The notes under the pieces: model-generated
Databases searched by the model: none
What the model saw: the letters and a program-made list of their open reading frames with translations, nothing else
Told to the model about the DNA's origin: nothing
Translations under genes and position numbers: made by a program
In this document: positions 35,754-44,623 of the stretch, in pieces
Layout of the letters: each line of letters starts with the position of its first letter
Numbering within the stretch: the stretch's first letter is position 1
NCBI RefSeq assembly: GCF_013141715.1
Contig: NZ_WHOA01000233.1
Location: 1 to 60,858 of the forward strand
Source of the DNA: Paenibacillus phytorum
GTDB lineage: Bacteria; Bacillota; Bacilli; Paenibacillales; NBRC-103111
Direction of reading: 5' to 3'
DNA length: 60,858 bases

Positions 35754-37304
35754 TTATTTTTTCTGCTCAGCAATCCATTTGTCCAGTTGCTCTTGCTTTT
35801 TCTGAATGATGGTTTGAGCACCGGCATCATTCAATGCTTTTACAAATTTAGTAATCGTCGTTTCAGGGTCCAACACGCCGGTGACCAAGCCTGGAATGTA
35901 TTGGTTAACCACATTGTTTACTGCACTTAACTCCGTTTTTACGGATGATTGGTCGAAGATGAATCCGAAGTACGGCGATCTTTTCGTTTCTTTGTTTTCT
36001 TTCAGTTTGAGTTCGGTATCCTTCCAATCCGCGCCTTCGAACAGATATTGAAGCGACTCGGAGCCGAGAATACCGGAGGATAGCTGCGCAGTATACGGTA
36101 CGCTTGCAGCATCCTTACCATCCGGATATTTAACGTGATGATCGTCCACTTTGACATAGTCTCGGCCTTCGACTCCATAGAGCATCGTATTTAACAGATC
36201 TTTATCCGTATAAGTCAAGTTCAAAACTTTCATGGCAGCATCAGGTACTTTGGTTGTACTCGACATCATCCACACAACGAAATCCACAGCTTGTGTATCA
36301 AAATAGAACGGAGCAATTCGTTTCATGGCGATATTCTTACCGGTCTGTGCGCTTACTGCTTTGCCGGCTTCCATACCGCTATAACCACCTAGCGTGGAGA
36401 ATCCGCGCCCCGACGAAACTAAATCGGCATAATTGGTTGACGTTGTAGCCGCATCTTTTTGCAAATAGCCTTTATTGTACCAATCTCTCATCATGTTAAC
36501 GCCATTTTTGAAAACATCCGTCTCATAAAGATTGACTACCTTATTATTATTTCCGACAACGACACCGACCCCTGACTCATCGGTTAACAGGTCGATGTCG
36601 CCTGTTCCTCTTAACAGTCTAACCAGATTGGTATCGCTTGGATTGACATTAATCGGAGCAAAAGGCACCACATCCGGGTACTTTTTCTTTACAGCGTCGA
36701 ATATTTTCGGTAAATCGCTGACTGACTTGATATCGTCTGGCGTTAACCCGCTTTCTTTCAACAAATCGGCGTTATATACAAAGTTTAGCGGAACCGACAT
36801 TCCTTTATTGGCGGGGATGCCATAAATATGCCCGTTCATCGTTGTCGCTTTCAGCAGGCCCTCACCGAAGTCTTTGTCCAGAATCGTTTTTGTTTCCTGA
36901 CCGTATTTACTGATTAAATCCTCCAGCGGATACAGCTGTTTTTTAGCAGCATAACTCGGGAATTGACCTGGGCTGGTGAATAAATCCAGTTGCTCGCCGC
37001 TTTGTAGCGCCAAATTTACTTTTTGCGCGTAGTCTGCAGGTCCATACACTTTAAAGTCTACTTGCACATTAATCTTCTTTGTTGTAATTTTGTTGATCGC
37101 TTCATTTATGCTGCTCATATCATCGGGAATTTTATTGAATGATGGCAAGGCGATGACAACCTTTTCCATCTTACTGCTGGTCCCGTCCGACTTAGAACCG
37201 GTTGATTCGGTCGATTTATCAGTCCCGGTCGAGCAAGCTGTCAGGACAGTGCCGAACAATGTTACAGACATGACTGATGCTAAGATACCCCTTGTCCTTT
37301 TCAT
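35754..37304 (-). CDS. Sugar-binding lipoprotein (importer 3)
   Basis: An extracellular solute-binding lipoprotein of 516 residues. Its signal peptide ends in lipobox LTAC with Cys24, then a Ser/Thr/Asp/Lys-rich linker. Large-SBP features include VVIALPSFNKIPDDMSSINE and a C-terminal ALNDAGAQTIIQKKQEQLDK. It is the first gene of an operon that runs through two permeases, the Nif3-like protein, the esterase, the kinase and sucrose phosphorylase. Its promoter region (37382-37410) has its own operator repeats just after the YesN2 terminator. Confidence 0.93.
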   Translation of the reverse strand: MKRTRGILASVMSVTLFGTVLTACSTGTDKSTESTGSKSDGTSSKMEKVVIALPSFNKIPDDMSSINEAINKITTKKINVQVDFKVYGPADYAQKVNLALQSGEQLDLFTSPGQFPSYAAKKQLYPLEDLISKYGQETKTILDKDFGEGLLKATTMNGHIYGIPANKGMSVPLNFVYNADLLKESGLTPDDIKSVSDLPKIFDAVKKKYPDVVPFAPINVNPSDTNLVRLLRGTGDIDLLTDESGVGVVVGNNNKVVNLYETDVFKNGVNMMRDWYNKGYLQKDAATTSTNYADLVSSGRGFSTLGGYSGMEAGKAVSAQTGKNIAMKRIAPFYFDTQAVDFVVWMMSSTTKVPDAAMKVLNLTYTDKDLLNTMLYGVEGRDYVKVDDHHVKYPDGKDAASVPYTAQLSSGILGSESLQYLFEGADWKDTELKLKENKETKRSPYFGFIFDQSSVKTELSAVNNVVNQYIPGLVTGVLDPETTITKFVKALNDAGAQTIIQKKQEQLDKWIAEQKK

Positions 37305-37381
37305 ATCTTGAAGCCTCCTGAAGTAGTTTCTCTTTCTGAATACAATTTCAGTTTAATCCTTATCGATATATTTATCTTTAA

Positions 37382-37410
37382 AAAATCAGCGCTTTTTTTG
37401 TGAAAATCAG
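37382..37410 (-). promoter_or_regulatory. Direct-repeat operator upstream of importer 3
   Basis: CTGATTTT occurs twice on the minus strand (37410-37403 and 37389-37382), exactly 21 bp apart. This copies the two-turn layout of the 10.6, 17.7 and 23.4 kb operators but with a different sequence, as expected for the different YesN encoded next door (37453-39042). The -10 may lie in the AT-rich stretch that follows. Confidence 0.6.
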
Positions 37411-37428
37411 TGATGTCGGAAAAAGAAA

Positions 37429-37445
37429 AAGGCCCTTTCGGCCTT
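37429..37445 (-). terminator. Terminator after yesN2
   Basis: AAGGCC pairs with GGCCTT around GAAAG, followed by TTTCTTTTT on the minus strand. It separates YesM2-YesN2 from the importer 3 operon. Confidence 0.85.
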
Positions 37446-37452
37446 CTTTGCA

Positions 37453-39042
37453 TTATTGTTTATGTTTGGCTCTAAAAGCATTCGGAGTCTCACCCGTTAT
37501 TTTTTTGAAAATCGTTGAGAAATAAGAGATGCTGTCAAAACCAATCTCGACGGCAATCGTTCCGATGCTCTCGCTTCCTTGAATGAGCCGTTCTTTTGCA
37601 ATAAGAATACGATACTCATTCAGGTAATCCTTCATCGATAATCCTGTCTTGTTTTTAAACATTTTCGCCATATAATCGGGTGACAAATAAACGCTTGCCG
37701 CAACATCCTCACGACTCAGTTCCTGATGGTAATGATTGTGGATAAACGTTTTCACCTTCTCCACAACACTTTCGGACTGCTTCACTTCTCTTAAATAATC
37801 GATTGTTTTATTGGTTATGAAAGCAGCCCATTTCATCATGTCCATGACACTATGTTCGGATTTCTGCAACAAGATTCCGGAGAAGTTATCGGAAAACAAC
37901 TTATGTGCATGTATTTTATTTTTGTACAGTATCGAATAAACAAGCTGCATAAAGTCCTGTTTGATGGAATGCATGATGCCCGCGTCAAGTTTATTGCTTT
38001 TGGTGAGCGATTCGAGATCTTTTTTTAGCTTGTTCACGATTTGTACTTTTTCGCCTTCGATAAACAATGACTCGAATCCGTTCACATCAAGCGTATAGGA
38101 ATCATTCGTTTCATAATCAAAGTGGTCTTCCTGGTAATGAACATTACCTTTATAAATAATGTTATTCCTGTCCATGACCTCCAAGATAGTTTTCGTTGCA
38201 TGCAATACGTCAATCGGTACTTTCTTGCTTATATAACAGGTCGCAGTACACTGAAAATACTCCCGGCAATAACGGATTTGCTGACGGCATCTCGTTGTAA
38301 TCTCTTCCAGCGGACTACTTCCACTGATGATCGTCGCAATATAGTAGCGATCGTCTTGCTGATAATTGATAACATGACTGAGTTGCAGATTGTCCAGCAT
38401 CGTTTCTGAAGTCAGGTTGGAGAATGCATAGATGAAGGTGCTTTCATTCCAGTTATCCTCAATATCCGATTTGCCGATGCTCGTTAGCACTAGAAAGTAA
38501 CCATGTTCCAACTCCAGAGGTAAGTCTCTCTTTCGAATTTCCCCATGAATCAGGTCTAAACGAGGGGAAATCTGGGCAAATAAAATATCCCTCCAAAAGC
38601 TTTGCTCGACAAACGATTTATTTTTTAACCAACTGGCACCGAATTGGCTGTATGCTTGCAGCCGATTTTTCGCCCTCAGCGTATTTACAGTTTTGGCGAG
38701 AGCCGCTTCGACCTTACTTTTGTCAAAAGGCTTGATTAAGTAAGCGTCCGTATTGTAAGAAATCGCCGTCGACGCGAATTCAAAATTTTCATGACAAGTA
38801 AAGAAAATAAATGCACAGTCATGATGGTTATCCCGCACCCATTTGATCATGTCCAATCCAGAACCCTTGGGCATTTCGATATCGCAAATGATGATATCCG
38901 GTTTATCTGCTTTAATAAGAACTTTGGCATCCGCAATATTATGCGCAGTTGATACGGCTCCAATTCCCAATGAATTCCAGTTAATAAAATCACACATGAC
39001 CTCTATGGTAGGAATATCATCATCAATCATGAGACACTTCAT
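37453..39042 (-). CDS. yesN: YesN-type response regulator (importer 3)
   Basis: A response regulator of about 529 residues from the ATG at 39042, which has GGAGGG nearby; the frame opens earlier at 39090. Receiver domain 1-120 with phosphoacceptor Asp54 in IIICDIEMP; AraC-type DNA-binding domain at about 430-528 (DVAASVYLSPDYMAKMFKNK and VEIGFDSISYFSTIFKKITG). It starts 12 bp after YesM2 ends and is terminated by its own hairpin. Its expected target is the importer 3 operon, whose promoter has CTGATTTT repeats 21 bp apart. Confidence 0.93.
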   Translation of the reverse strand: MKCLMIDDDIPTIEVMCDFINWNSLGIGAVSTAHNIADAKVLIKADKPDIIICDIEMPKGSGLDMIKWVRDNHHDCAFIFFTCHENFEFASTAISYNTDAYLIKPFDKSKVEAALAKTVNTLRAKNRLQAYSQFGASWLKNKSFVEQSFWRDILFAQISPRLDLIHGEIRKRDLPLELEHGYFLVLTSIGKSDIEDNWNESTFIYAFSNLTSETMLDNLQLSHVINYQQDDRYYIATIISGSSPLEEITTRCRQQIRYCREYFQCTATCYISKKVPIDVLHATKTILEVMDRNNIIYKGNVHYQEDHFDYETNDSYTLDVNGFESLFIEGEKVQIVNKLKKDLESLTKSNKLDAGIMHSIKQDFMQLVYSILYKNKIHAHKLFSDNFSGILLQKSEHSVMDMMKWAAFITNKTIDYLREVKQSESVVEKVKTFIHNHYHQELSREDVAASVYLSPDYMAKMFKNKTGLSMKDYLNEYRILIAKERLIQGSESIGTIAVEIGFDSISYFSTIFKKITGETPNAFRAKHKQ

Positions 39043-39053
39043 TCTTTTCCCTC

Positions 39054-40772
39054 CTAAGCCTGATCCACGGATGACTGAAAAGGAATCCAAATTTCCACCT
39101 TTGCTCCGGACGGTTCGTTGTTGGAAATCTTTAATAAACCATCCCTTTTATAAAGTAAGCGCAACGTTTTTTTGATATTGGAAATGCCGATTCTTTGCCC
39201 CGTATCATTGACATTCGTATCGGTGGCATTCACTTCTTCTATGATCTCCGCAGGAAAACCTTCTCCGTAATCCTCTAGTGTAATTTTGACAAAGTCCTCT
39301 TGATGATACGAATACGTTTCCACTTTCATAAATATCGACAGAATATCACCGTAAACTAAGGCATGCTTAAATGTATTCTCAATAAAGGTTTGGATAAGAA
39401 ATTGCGGCAGCCTATGTTGCTCCAAATTGGGTTCGATATCGATCATATGGAAAATGTGATTGGGAAATTTGATCTCTTGCATGTGGATGTAATTGGTCAC
39501 GTGATCGATTTCTTCCCTTACCGTTACGTTTACTAAGCCTCCCTTGAACATATATCTGAGATGCTCCGACAAATAGTTGATCAGTTTCCTGATTTCTTCG
39601 TTTTTATTGTGATACGTAAGGCTTGAGATGGTCGTAATGGCATTCAAGAAAAAGTGTGGTTTTATTTGCATTTGAAGATACTTGAGCTCAGCTTTGTTAC
39701 GTTCCAGCTTCTCTTCATAGGAATGGATTTTTAATTGTTTGATTTCTTTAATCATCGATGTAAATGAATGAAAGAGCTTGGCGAACTCGATGGATGCTTT
39801 ATGCAGCGGCAGCTGGTAGTCCCAGTTTCCCTTCTCCAACTCTTTCGTCGCTTTGACAAGTTCAAGAACAGGCTTAATAATCTGGCGTGAAAGCGAAGTT
39901 AATACAGCAGGCACGATTATTAAGGTAACGACTCCAAGAGAAATAATCACCCATTGGATAAAATCCAACCCCGATAAAACGCTCTTCCGTTCTATCATAT
40001 TCGAAAGCTTCCCGATCTCCGGAATGTCCTCTGAAATGACAAAATATTTGCCATCGAGCTTGTACGTAGTCTTACCGTTGTCCGGTAGCGGGCTCAAACG
40101 AATAAGGGATGGATCGGTCGCAGAAAGCAACCTTCCGTTTTTATCGGTTAATCCATAATGGTTTTGGGAATCTGACGTTTTTTTCACAACATTCATCAGG
40201 GTGTCCGCTTTTACAGCTGCGCCAATCATAATGTCCGACAATTTGAAGCATTTGATTTCATAATCAATTCCATTCAATTGAATCGAGGACCATTCCCTTC
40301 CGATCATCTTATTTCTCGCGAATTGTTCACTCTTTAAATAATCGGATAAAGTTTGATTTTCATTTGAACGTATGTTTTTGCCGAACTGCATCAAAAAGAG
40401 ATGTTCACTGGGCTCCAAAATAAATAACGCGTCAATACTTTCGTTATTTGACACCTTCGAGAGCAATGCATTTTTTAATCGCAAGGCATCAAAGTATTTG
40501 CTGCTTTCGTCTTTTTTCGGATACAGAACGACATCGTCGATATGATTTTCAAAAACTTCGTTTAGATCTTTGGAGACGCTGTTCAATCGATTTTGGATAT
40601 TCGTAATGTGAATCCCCATCGTGTATTTGGAGCTATTCACGATATTCGTTTCGACCACATTGAAAGAATATACATTGCTAATGATCAGAACCGCGACAAG
40701 TATGGCCAATACCAACGTAATTTGGAGCGAAAATTTGTATACGAACGAAACCGGCTTTGTCCTCTTGAACAT
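39054..40772 (-). CDS. yesM: YesM-type sensor histidine kinase (importer 3)
   Basis: The sensor kinase is about 572 residues from the ATG at 40772, which follows GAGGAAGG; the frame opens at 40844. It has an N-terminal membrane helix, an extracellular sensor, a second helix, HAMP, the motif QIKPHFFLNAITTIS (Phe-Leu where the family usually has Leu-Tyr) and a HATPase domain (LEDYGEGF, GQRIGISNIKKTL). The catalytic His is kept. The changed PHFFLN box is a small oddity. The gene sits after a terminator and pairs with YesN2. Confidence 0.92.
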   Translation of the reverse strand: MFKRTKPVSFVYKFSLQITLVLAILVAVLIISNVYSFNVVETNIVNSSKYTMGIHITNIQNRLNSVSKDLNEVFENHIDDVVLYPKKDESSKYFDALRLKNALLSKVSNNESIDALFILEPSEHLFLMQFGKNIRSNENQTLSDYLKSEQFARNKMIGREWSSIQLNGIDYEIKCFKLSDIMIGAAVKADTLMNVVKKTSDSQNHYGLTDKNGRLLSATDPSLIRLSPLPDNGKTTYKLDGKYFVISEDIPEIGKLSNMIERKSVLSGLDFIQWVIISLGVVTLIIVPAVLTSLSRQIIKPVLELVKATKELEKGNWDYQLPLHKASIEFAKLFHSFTSMIKEIKQLKIHSYEEKLERNKAELKYLQMQIKPHFFLNAITTISSLTYHNKNEEIRKLINYLSEHLRYMFKGGLVNVTVREEIDHVTNYIHMQEIKFPNHIFHMIDIEPNLEQHRLPQFLIQTFIENTFKHALVYGDILSIFMKVETYSYHQEDFVKITLEDYGEGFPAEIIEEVNATDTNVNDTGQRIGISNIKKTLRLLYKRDGLLKISNNEPSGAKVEIWIPFQSSVDQA

Positions 40773-40814
40773 ATCAGCCTTCCTCTTTAAAAAAACATTT
40801 TTCGATTCGAAAAT

Positions 40815-40838
40815 AAGCGAAAAGAGGCGTAAGCCTCT
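40815..40838 (-). terminator. Terminator after importer 4 operon
   Basis: AGAGGC pairs with GCCTCT around TTAC, followed by TTTTCGC. It isolates the importer 4 operon from YesM2. Confidence 0.7.
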
Positions 40839-40876
40839 CTCCATTAATTCAACCTATTAAAATCATCATACAGCTT

Positions 40877-41809
40877 TCACCGCCGAAAAGCTCTTGCCAA
40901 AGCATCCAAATATCCGTTTCGGGCACGTTGGCTGATTTCCGCATTGGGTACAACGTGTTCGAAGGCATGGTAACATCCTGGATAAAGTTGAAATTCCACG
41001 TCGACGCCGGCTTGCGCCAGCCGTGCAACATACTCGATCGTCTCATCGCGAAACGGATCAAGCTGTCCAACACAAGTATATGTCGGTGGAAGGCCGGTCA
41101 GGCTCTCCGTTCTCATTGGCGCTGCATACGGAGAAATATCGCCATCGGCATGTTCGCCAAGATACATCTTCCAAGCCGCCAGGTTGTTTTCCCTATTCCA
41201 AACCGCAGGATCCGTGATTTCGTGGCTGGAAGGCGTCATATTCCGATCGTCGATCATCGGATATAGCGGCATTTGGAAACAGATGGACGGACCCCCTCTA
41301 TCACGAGCCAGCAATGCTAAAGCTGCGGTCAACCCACCGCCCGCGCTTCCTCCGCCGATCGCAATCCTCGACAAATCGATATTCCATTCCTCCGCAGCAC
41401 CAATTATCCACTTCAAAGCAGTGTAGCAGTCTTCAATTGCCGCCGGAAACGGGTGTTCAGGGGCAAGCCGGTAATCGGGGGAAATGACAATACAGTTGGC
41501 AGCCTTAACAAAACTTTCACAGAGACTTTGTTCACCGTTAGGGTGGCCTAACACATACCCTCCGCCATGAATCCAAAGTAAAACAGGCAGGTTCTTCCCA
41601 TCCCTCTGAACCGGTTCGAATATTTTGATCAGCATCTCTTGATTGCCTACACCGGTAATTTTACGGTCGATGATTCGAACAATTTCAGACTTTAACGCTT
41701 GCGGTAAGGGGCTTTGCCTTACAATTGCCAAATCATCCGGAAGCCGAAAAAGCGGGAGGGACGTCAAAGATTCCCTAATTTCCGGTAACACTCTGTTCTT
41801 AAAGTCCAT
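40877..41809 (-). CDS. HSL-type alpha/beta-hydrolase (lipase/acetyl-esterase)
   Basis: About 310 residues from the ATG at 41809, which follows GGAGG; the frame opens at a GTG five codons earlier. It shows the hormone-sensitive-lipase signature HGGGYVLG, the elbow GGGSAGGG (Ser155), Asp251 in GQLDPFRDE and His281 in YPGCYHAFEH, so the triad is complete. No signal peptide. It is the last gene of the importer 4 operon, right after LacI. A role in removing acyl groups from the imported sugar is inferred; the real substrate is unknown. Confidence 0.9.
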   Translation of the reverse strand: MDFKNRVLPEIRESLTSLPLFRLPDDLAIVRQSPLPQALKSEIVRIIDRKITGVGNQEMLIKIFEPVQRDGKNLPVLLWIHGGGYVLGHPNGEQSLCESFVKAANCIVISPDYRLAPEHPFPAAIEDCYTALKWIIGAAEEWNIDLSRIAIGGGSAGGGLTAALALLARDRGGPSICFQMPLYPMIDDRNMTPSSHEITDPAVWNRENNLAAWKMYLGEHADGDISPYAAPMRTESLTGLPPTYTCVGQLDPFRDETIEYVARLAQAGVDVEFQLYPGCYHAFEHVVPNAEISQRARNGYLDALARAFRR

Positions 41810-41829
41810 TCTACAAGCCTCCACTATTC

Positions 41830-42819
41830 TTACGTAGTACTTCGTTCAATTAATGTAACCGGTAAAGAATTGACCATCGGAACCTCCTCCCCTTCAATTT
41901 GTTTTGTAATTAATTCGATCGTTAACTCGCTCATCTTTTGAATAGGCTGCCTAATGGTTGTAAGACGCGGCACCACTAAAGATGCGATCTTCACATCATC
42001 ATAACCGATGATTTTCATGTCTTCCGGAATCCTCTTTTTTAATTGATAACAGGCTTGCATAACCATAGTTGCGATCACATCGCTGCTGGCAAAAACACCG
42101 TCTACTTCCGGATGCTCCAGAAGGAAACGAACAATTGTATCCTCACTTGCCCCAGTATCTAGGTCGTGTACCTCTAAATTCAAGTGAACATATTCAACCC
42201 CTGCATGTTGCAGTTCCTCAGCAAACCCTTGTAACCTTCCTCCAGCAAGCAGACCATGATGATGCGGCCCGCCAACTCCACCTTGAATATATGCCAGCTT
42301 TCGGCAACCTTTGCCCACAAGTAACAGCGCTGCAAGTTTGCCACCCATCAGATTATCGGAGTTAATAACAGGAATCGTATCATCTACGACTCGATCGAAA
42401 GCTACGATAGGAAGGTTCAGATTCCGATAATGCTCGACATCCAAAACCATGCTGCCCATAATGATGCCGTCCACTTGATTCTTTTTCAGCATGTCGATGT
42501 ATTTGCGTTCTTTCGTTACATCCCGATTCGAATTGCACAATAGAATCTTATACCCGCTTTGGTCAGCATAATATTCAAGATAGTGAGCTAATTCACTAAA
42601 AAAAGGATGAGAAACTGTAGGAATAATGAGGCCGATCATATTCGATTTTTTTCTGAACAAAGAACGAGCCATTTCATTGGGATGATAATTTAGCTCCTTC
42701 ATAACCTGATATACCTTATCCCGTGTCGTCTGGCTGATATATCCCCGGTTATTGAGCACGCGGGACACCGTAGTAACAGAAACCCCGGCTTTTTCTGCTA
42801 CATCATCAATTTTAGGCAT
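41830..42819 (-). CDS. LacI-family transcriptional regulator (importer 4)
   Basis: About 329 residues from the ATG at 42819; the frame opens at 42867. The N-terminal helix-turn-helix is classic (MPKIDDVAEKAGVSVTTVSR, then VLNNRGYIS) with the hinge helix NEMARSLFRKKS; the rest is the periplasmic-binding-protein-like effector domain (IGLIIPTVSHPFFSELAHYL, VDGVFASSDVIATMVMQACY). It sits inside the operon it most likely represses. The promoter of that operon (46013-46060) has two LacI-type palindromes with the core CCGG or CCGA. Autoregulation by this gene is the simplest model. Confidence 0.93.
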   Translation of the reverse strand: MPKIDDVAEKAGVSVTTVSRVLNNRGYISQTTRDKVYQVMKELNYHPNEMARSLFRKKSNMIGLIIPTVSHPFFSELAHYLEYYADQSGYKILLCNSNRDVTKERKYIDMLKKNQVDGIIMGSMVLDVEHYRNLNLPIVAFDRVVDDTIPVINSDNLMGGKLAALLLVGKGCRKLAYIQGGVGGPHHHGLLAGGRLQGFAEELQHAGVEYVHLNLEVHDLDTGASEDTIVRFLLEHPEVDGVFASSDVIATMVMQACYQLKKRIPEDMKIIGYDDVKIASLVVPRLTTIRQPIQKMSELTIELITKQIEGEEVPMVNSLPVTLIERSTT

Positions 42820-42904
42820 TGCTTGACCACCTGACTTTTTTAAAGCCATTATACGCTTAATTTGCAATTTTTTCAGCCGAACTCCGTTCCATATTACAGG
42901 ACCA

Positions 42905-43729
42905 TTATTTCAAGGCCCCTTCCGTTATTCCTTTGATGATTTGGTTTTGAACAAAAAGATATAAAACTAACACAGGAATAACCGTCATGATTAATCCTGC
43001 CATCAAGGGTGCGTAATCAACAGTGTACGACGAGAAGAAAGTAAACGTAGAAAGAGGCAATGTCCTTTGTTCCGGCGACAGTAAGACCAAGCTGGGCAAT
43101 AAATAATCATTCCAGATCCAGAGTACATTGAGTACGATGAGCGTTACGAAAACCGGTTTCAATAGGGGCAATACAATCTGGAAAAAAGTTCGCAGCCTCG
43201 AGCTGCCCTCTATAAAAGCCGATTCTTCCAATTCGTAAGGAATCCCTTTGATAAACCCATGGAAAGTAAAAACGCCGAAGGGAACGCCAAACCCCAAATA
43301 TAAAAACAGCAGCGTTCCCTTCATATTAAGCAGACCCAGCTTTCCGTACAGCATGACCAAAGGAATCATGATAACCTGGAAAGGAAGCGCCATGGAGCCA
43401 AGCATCATGAAAAATAGCACAGTATTCAGTTTCCATTTATAACGAACAAACAAATACCCGGTCATTGACGAGAAAATAACAATAATGAAAACTGCAGCGA
43501 CTGTAATGAAGATAGAATTGGAGAGTCCTTGCATGAATTTCATGTTGGTAAATGCAGCGGTGTAGTTCTCGAAATGAATATTACCAGGTATCGATAATGG
43601 ATTTTCGACGAACTGCTGCGTTTTTTTGAAAGAGTTCATGACAACCAGCAAAAAAGGAATTAAAAATACAAATAAAATTACATACAGGATTACGGCTTTG
43701 ATTCTTGATATGGACTGTCGAAAAGACAT
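42905..43729 (-). CDS. MalG/UgpE-type sugar ABC permease (importer 4)
   Basis: A permease of about 275 residues with six predicted helices. EAA loop LEESAFIEGSSRLRTFFQIV; C-terminus VQNQIIKGITEGALK, typical of the UgpE/MsmG/AraQ group. Its start overlaps the stop of the upstream permease. It forms a channel with that partner and lacks a dedicated ATPase. The substrate is unknown. Confidence 0.93.
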   Translation of the reverse strand: MSFRQSISRIKAVILYVILFVFLIPFLLVVMNSFKKTQQFVENPLSIPGNIHFENYTAAFTNMKFMQGLSNSIFITVAAVFIIVIFSSMTGYLFVRYKWKLNTVLFFMMLGSMALPFQVIMIPLVMLYGKLGLLNMKGTLLFLYLGFGVPFGVFTFHGFIKGIPYELEESAFIEGSSRLRTFFQIVLPLLKPVFVTLIVLNVLWIWNDYLLPSLVLLSPEQRTLPLSTFTFFSSYTVDYAPLMAGLIMTVIPVLVLYLFVQNQIIKGITEGALK

Positions 43730-44610
43730 CACGATTCGACCTCCAATTTTTTAAGTAAGTAAGATTGAGTAAGCGCAACCAAGGCTACGACAGCAAATAA
43801 GACAACTGCTTCCGCCTGTCCGATTCCATATTGATTGGACAAGAAAGCTTTTTGAACGATATGATAGGAAGCTAATTCGGTGGAATGAAAAGGTCCGCCT
43901 TTCGTTAGGGCAAGGTTGATATCGTAAGTTAAAAATGAGCGAGAGATGGAAATAAAAATACAGATGACGATAGCCGGAATCGAAAGCGGCAATATGATTC
44001 TGCGAAGTCTTGCATAACCGTTCGCCCCGTCAATGCTCGCAGCTTCCAACACATCATTAGGAACACCTGAGAATCCGGCAATATAAATGATCATGAGATA
44101 GCCGACTAATTGCCAAGCTGTTGCGATGACGAGCGCCCAAAATGCGGTATCCGTATCCGTTAACCACGACGATTTAAACAATGCCCAGCCGTATTTATTC
44201 CCTATATAGGGCATGATCTGCGAGAATAGCGTCTGCCACAAGTACCCTAACACGATTCCGCCGATTAAGTTTGGAGTAAAAAAGCCCGTTCGAAGCCATT
44301 TCTCTCCTTTAACCCCGTTGGTCAACGCCAGTGCTATAAAGAAAGCCGCCACATTGGAGATCAATACCGTAAACACTACATACTTAATGGTAAACCACAA
44401 TTGGGCGAGAAAAACTTTATCATGAAAAACTTTCGTATAATTCGACAAGCCGACAATTGACATGTCGGCCGTTCGAACATCCCAATTCGTAAACGTCAAG
44501 TATAATCCAACCAGGAACGGGATCAAAACAACAGCAGCAAATGCCAATACGGAAGGAGCCCCAAAAAGCAGAAAGGTCCCCGTATTCCTTATATAAGTCT
44601 TACTCCTCAT
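43729..44610 (-). CDS. MalF/UgpA-type sugar ABC permease (importer 4)
   Basis: A permease of 293 residues. Opening helix GTFLLFGAPSVLAFAAVVLI; EAA loop LEAASIDGANGYARLRRIIL. It belongs to the UgpA/MsmF group and partners the UgpE-type permease downstream. It is 13 bp after the binding protein stop. Confidence 0.93.
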   Translation of the reverse strand: MRSKTYIRNTGTFLLFGAPSVLAFAAVVLIPFLVGLYLTFTNWDVRTADMSIVGLSNYTKVFHDKVFLAQLWFTIKYVVFTVLISNVAAFFIALALTNGVKGEKWLRTGFFTPNLIGGIVLGYLWQTLFSQIMPYIGNKYGWALFKSSWLTDTDTAFWALVIATAWQLVGYLMIIYIAGFSGVPNDVLEAASIDGANGYARLRRIILPLSIPAIVICIFISISRSFLTYDINLALTKGGPFHSTELASYHIVQKAFLSNQYGIGQAEAVVLFAVVALVALTQSYLLKKLEVES

Positions 44611-44623
44611 ATCGCCTTAACCC

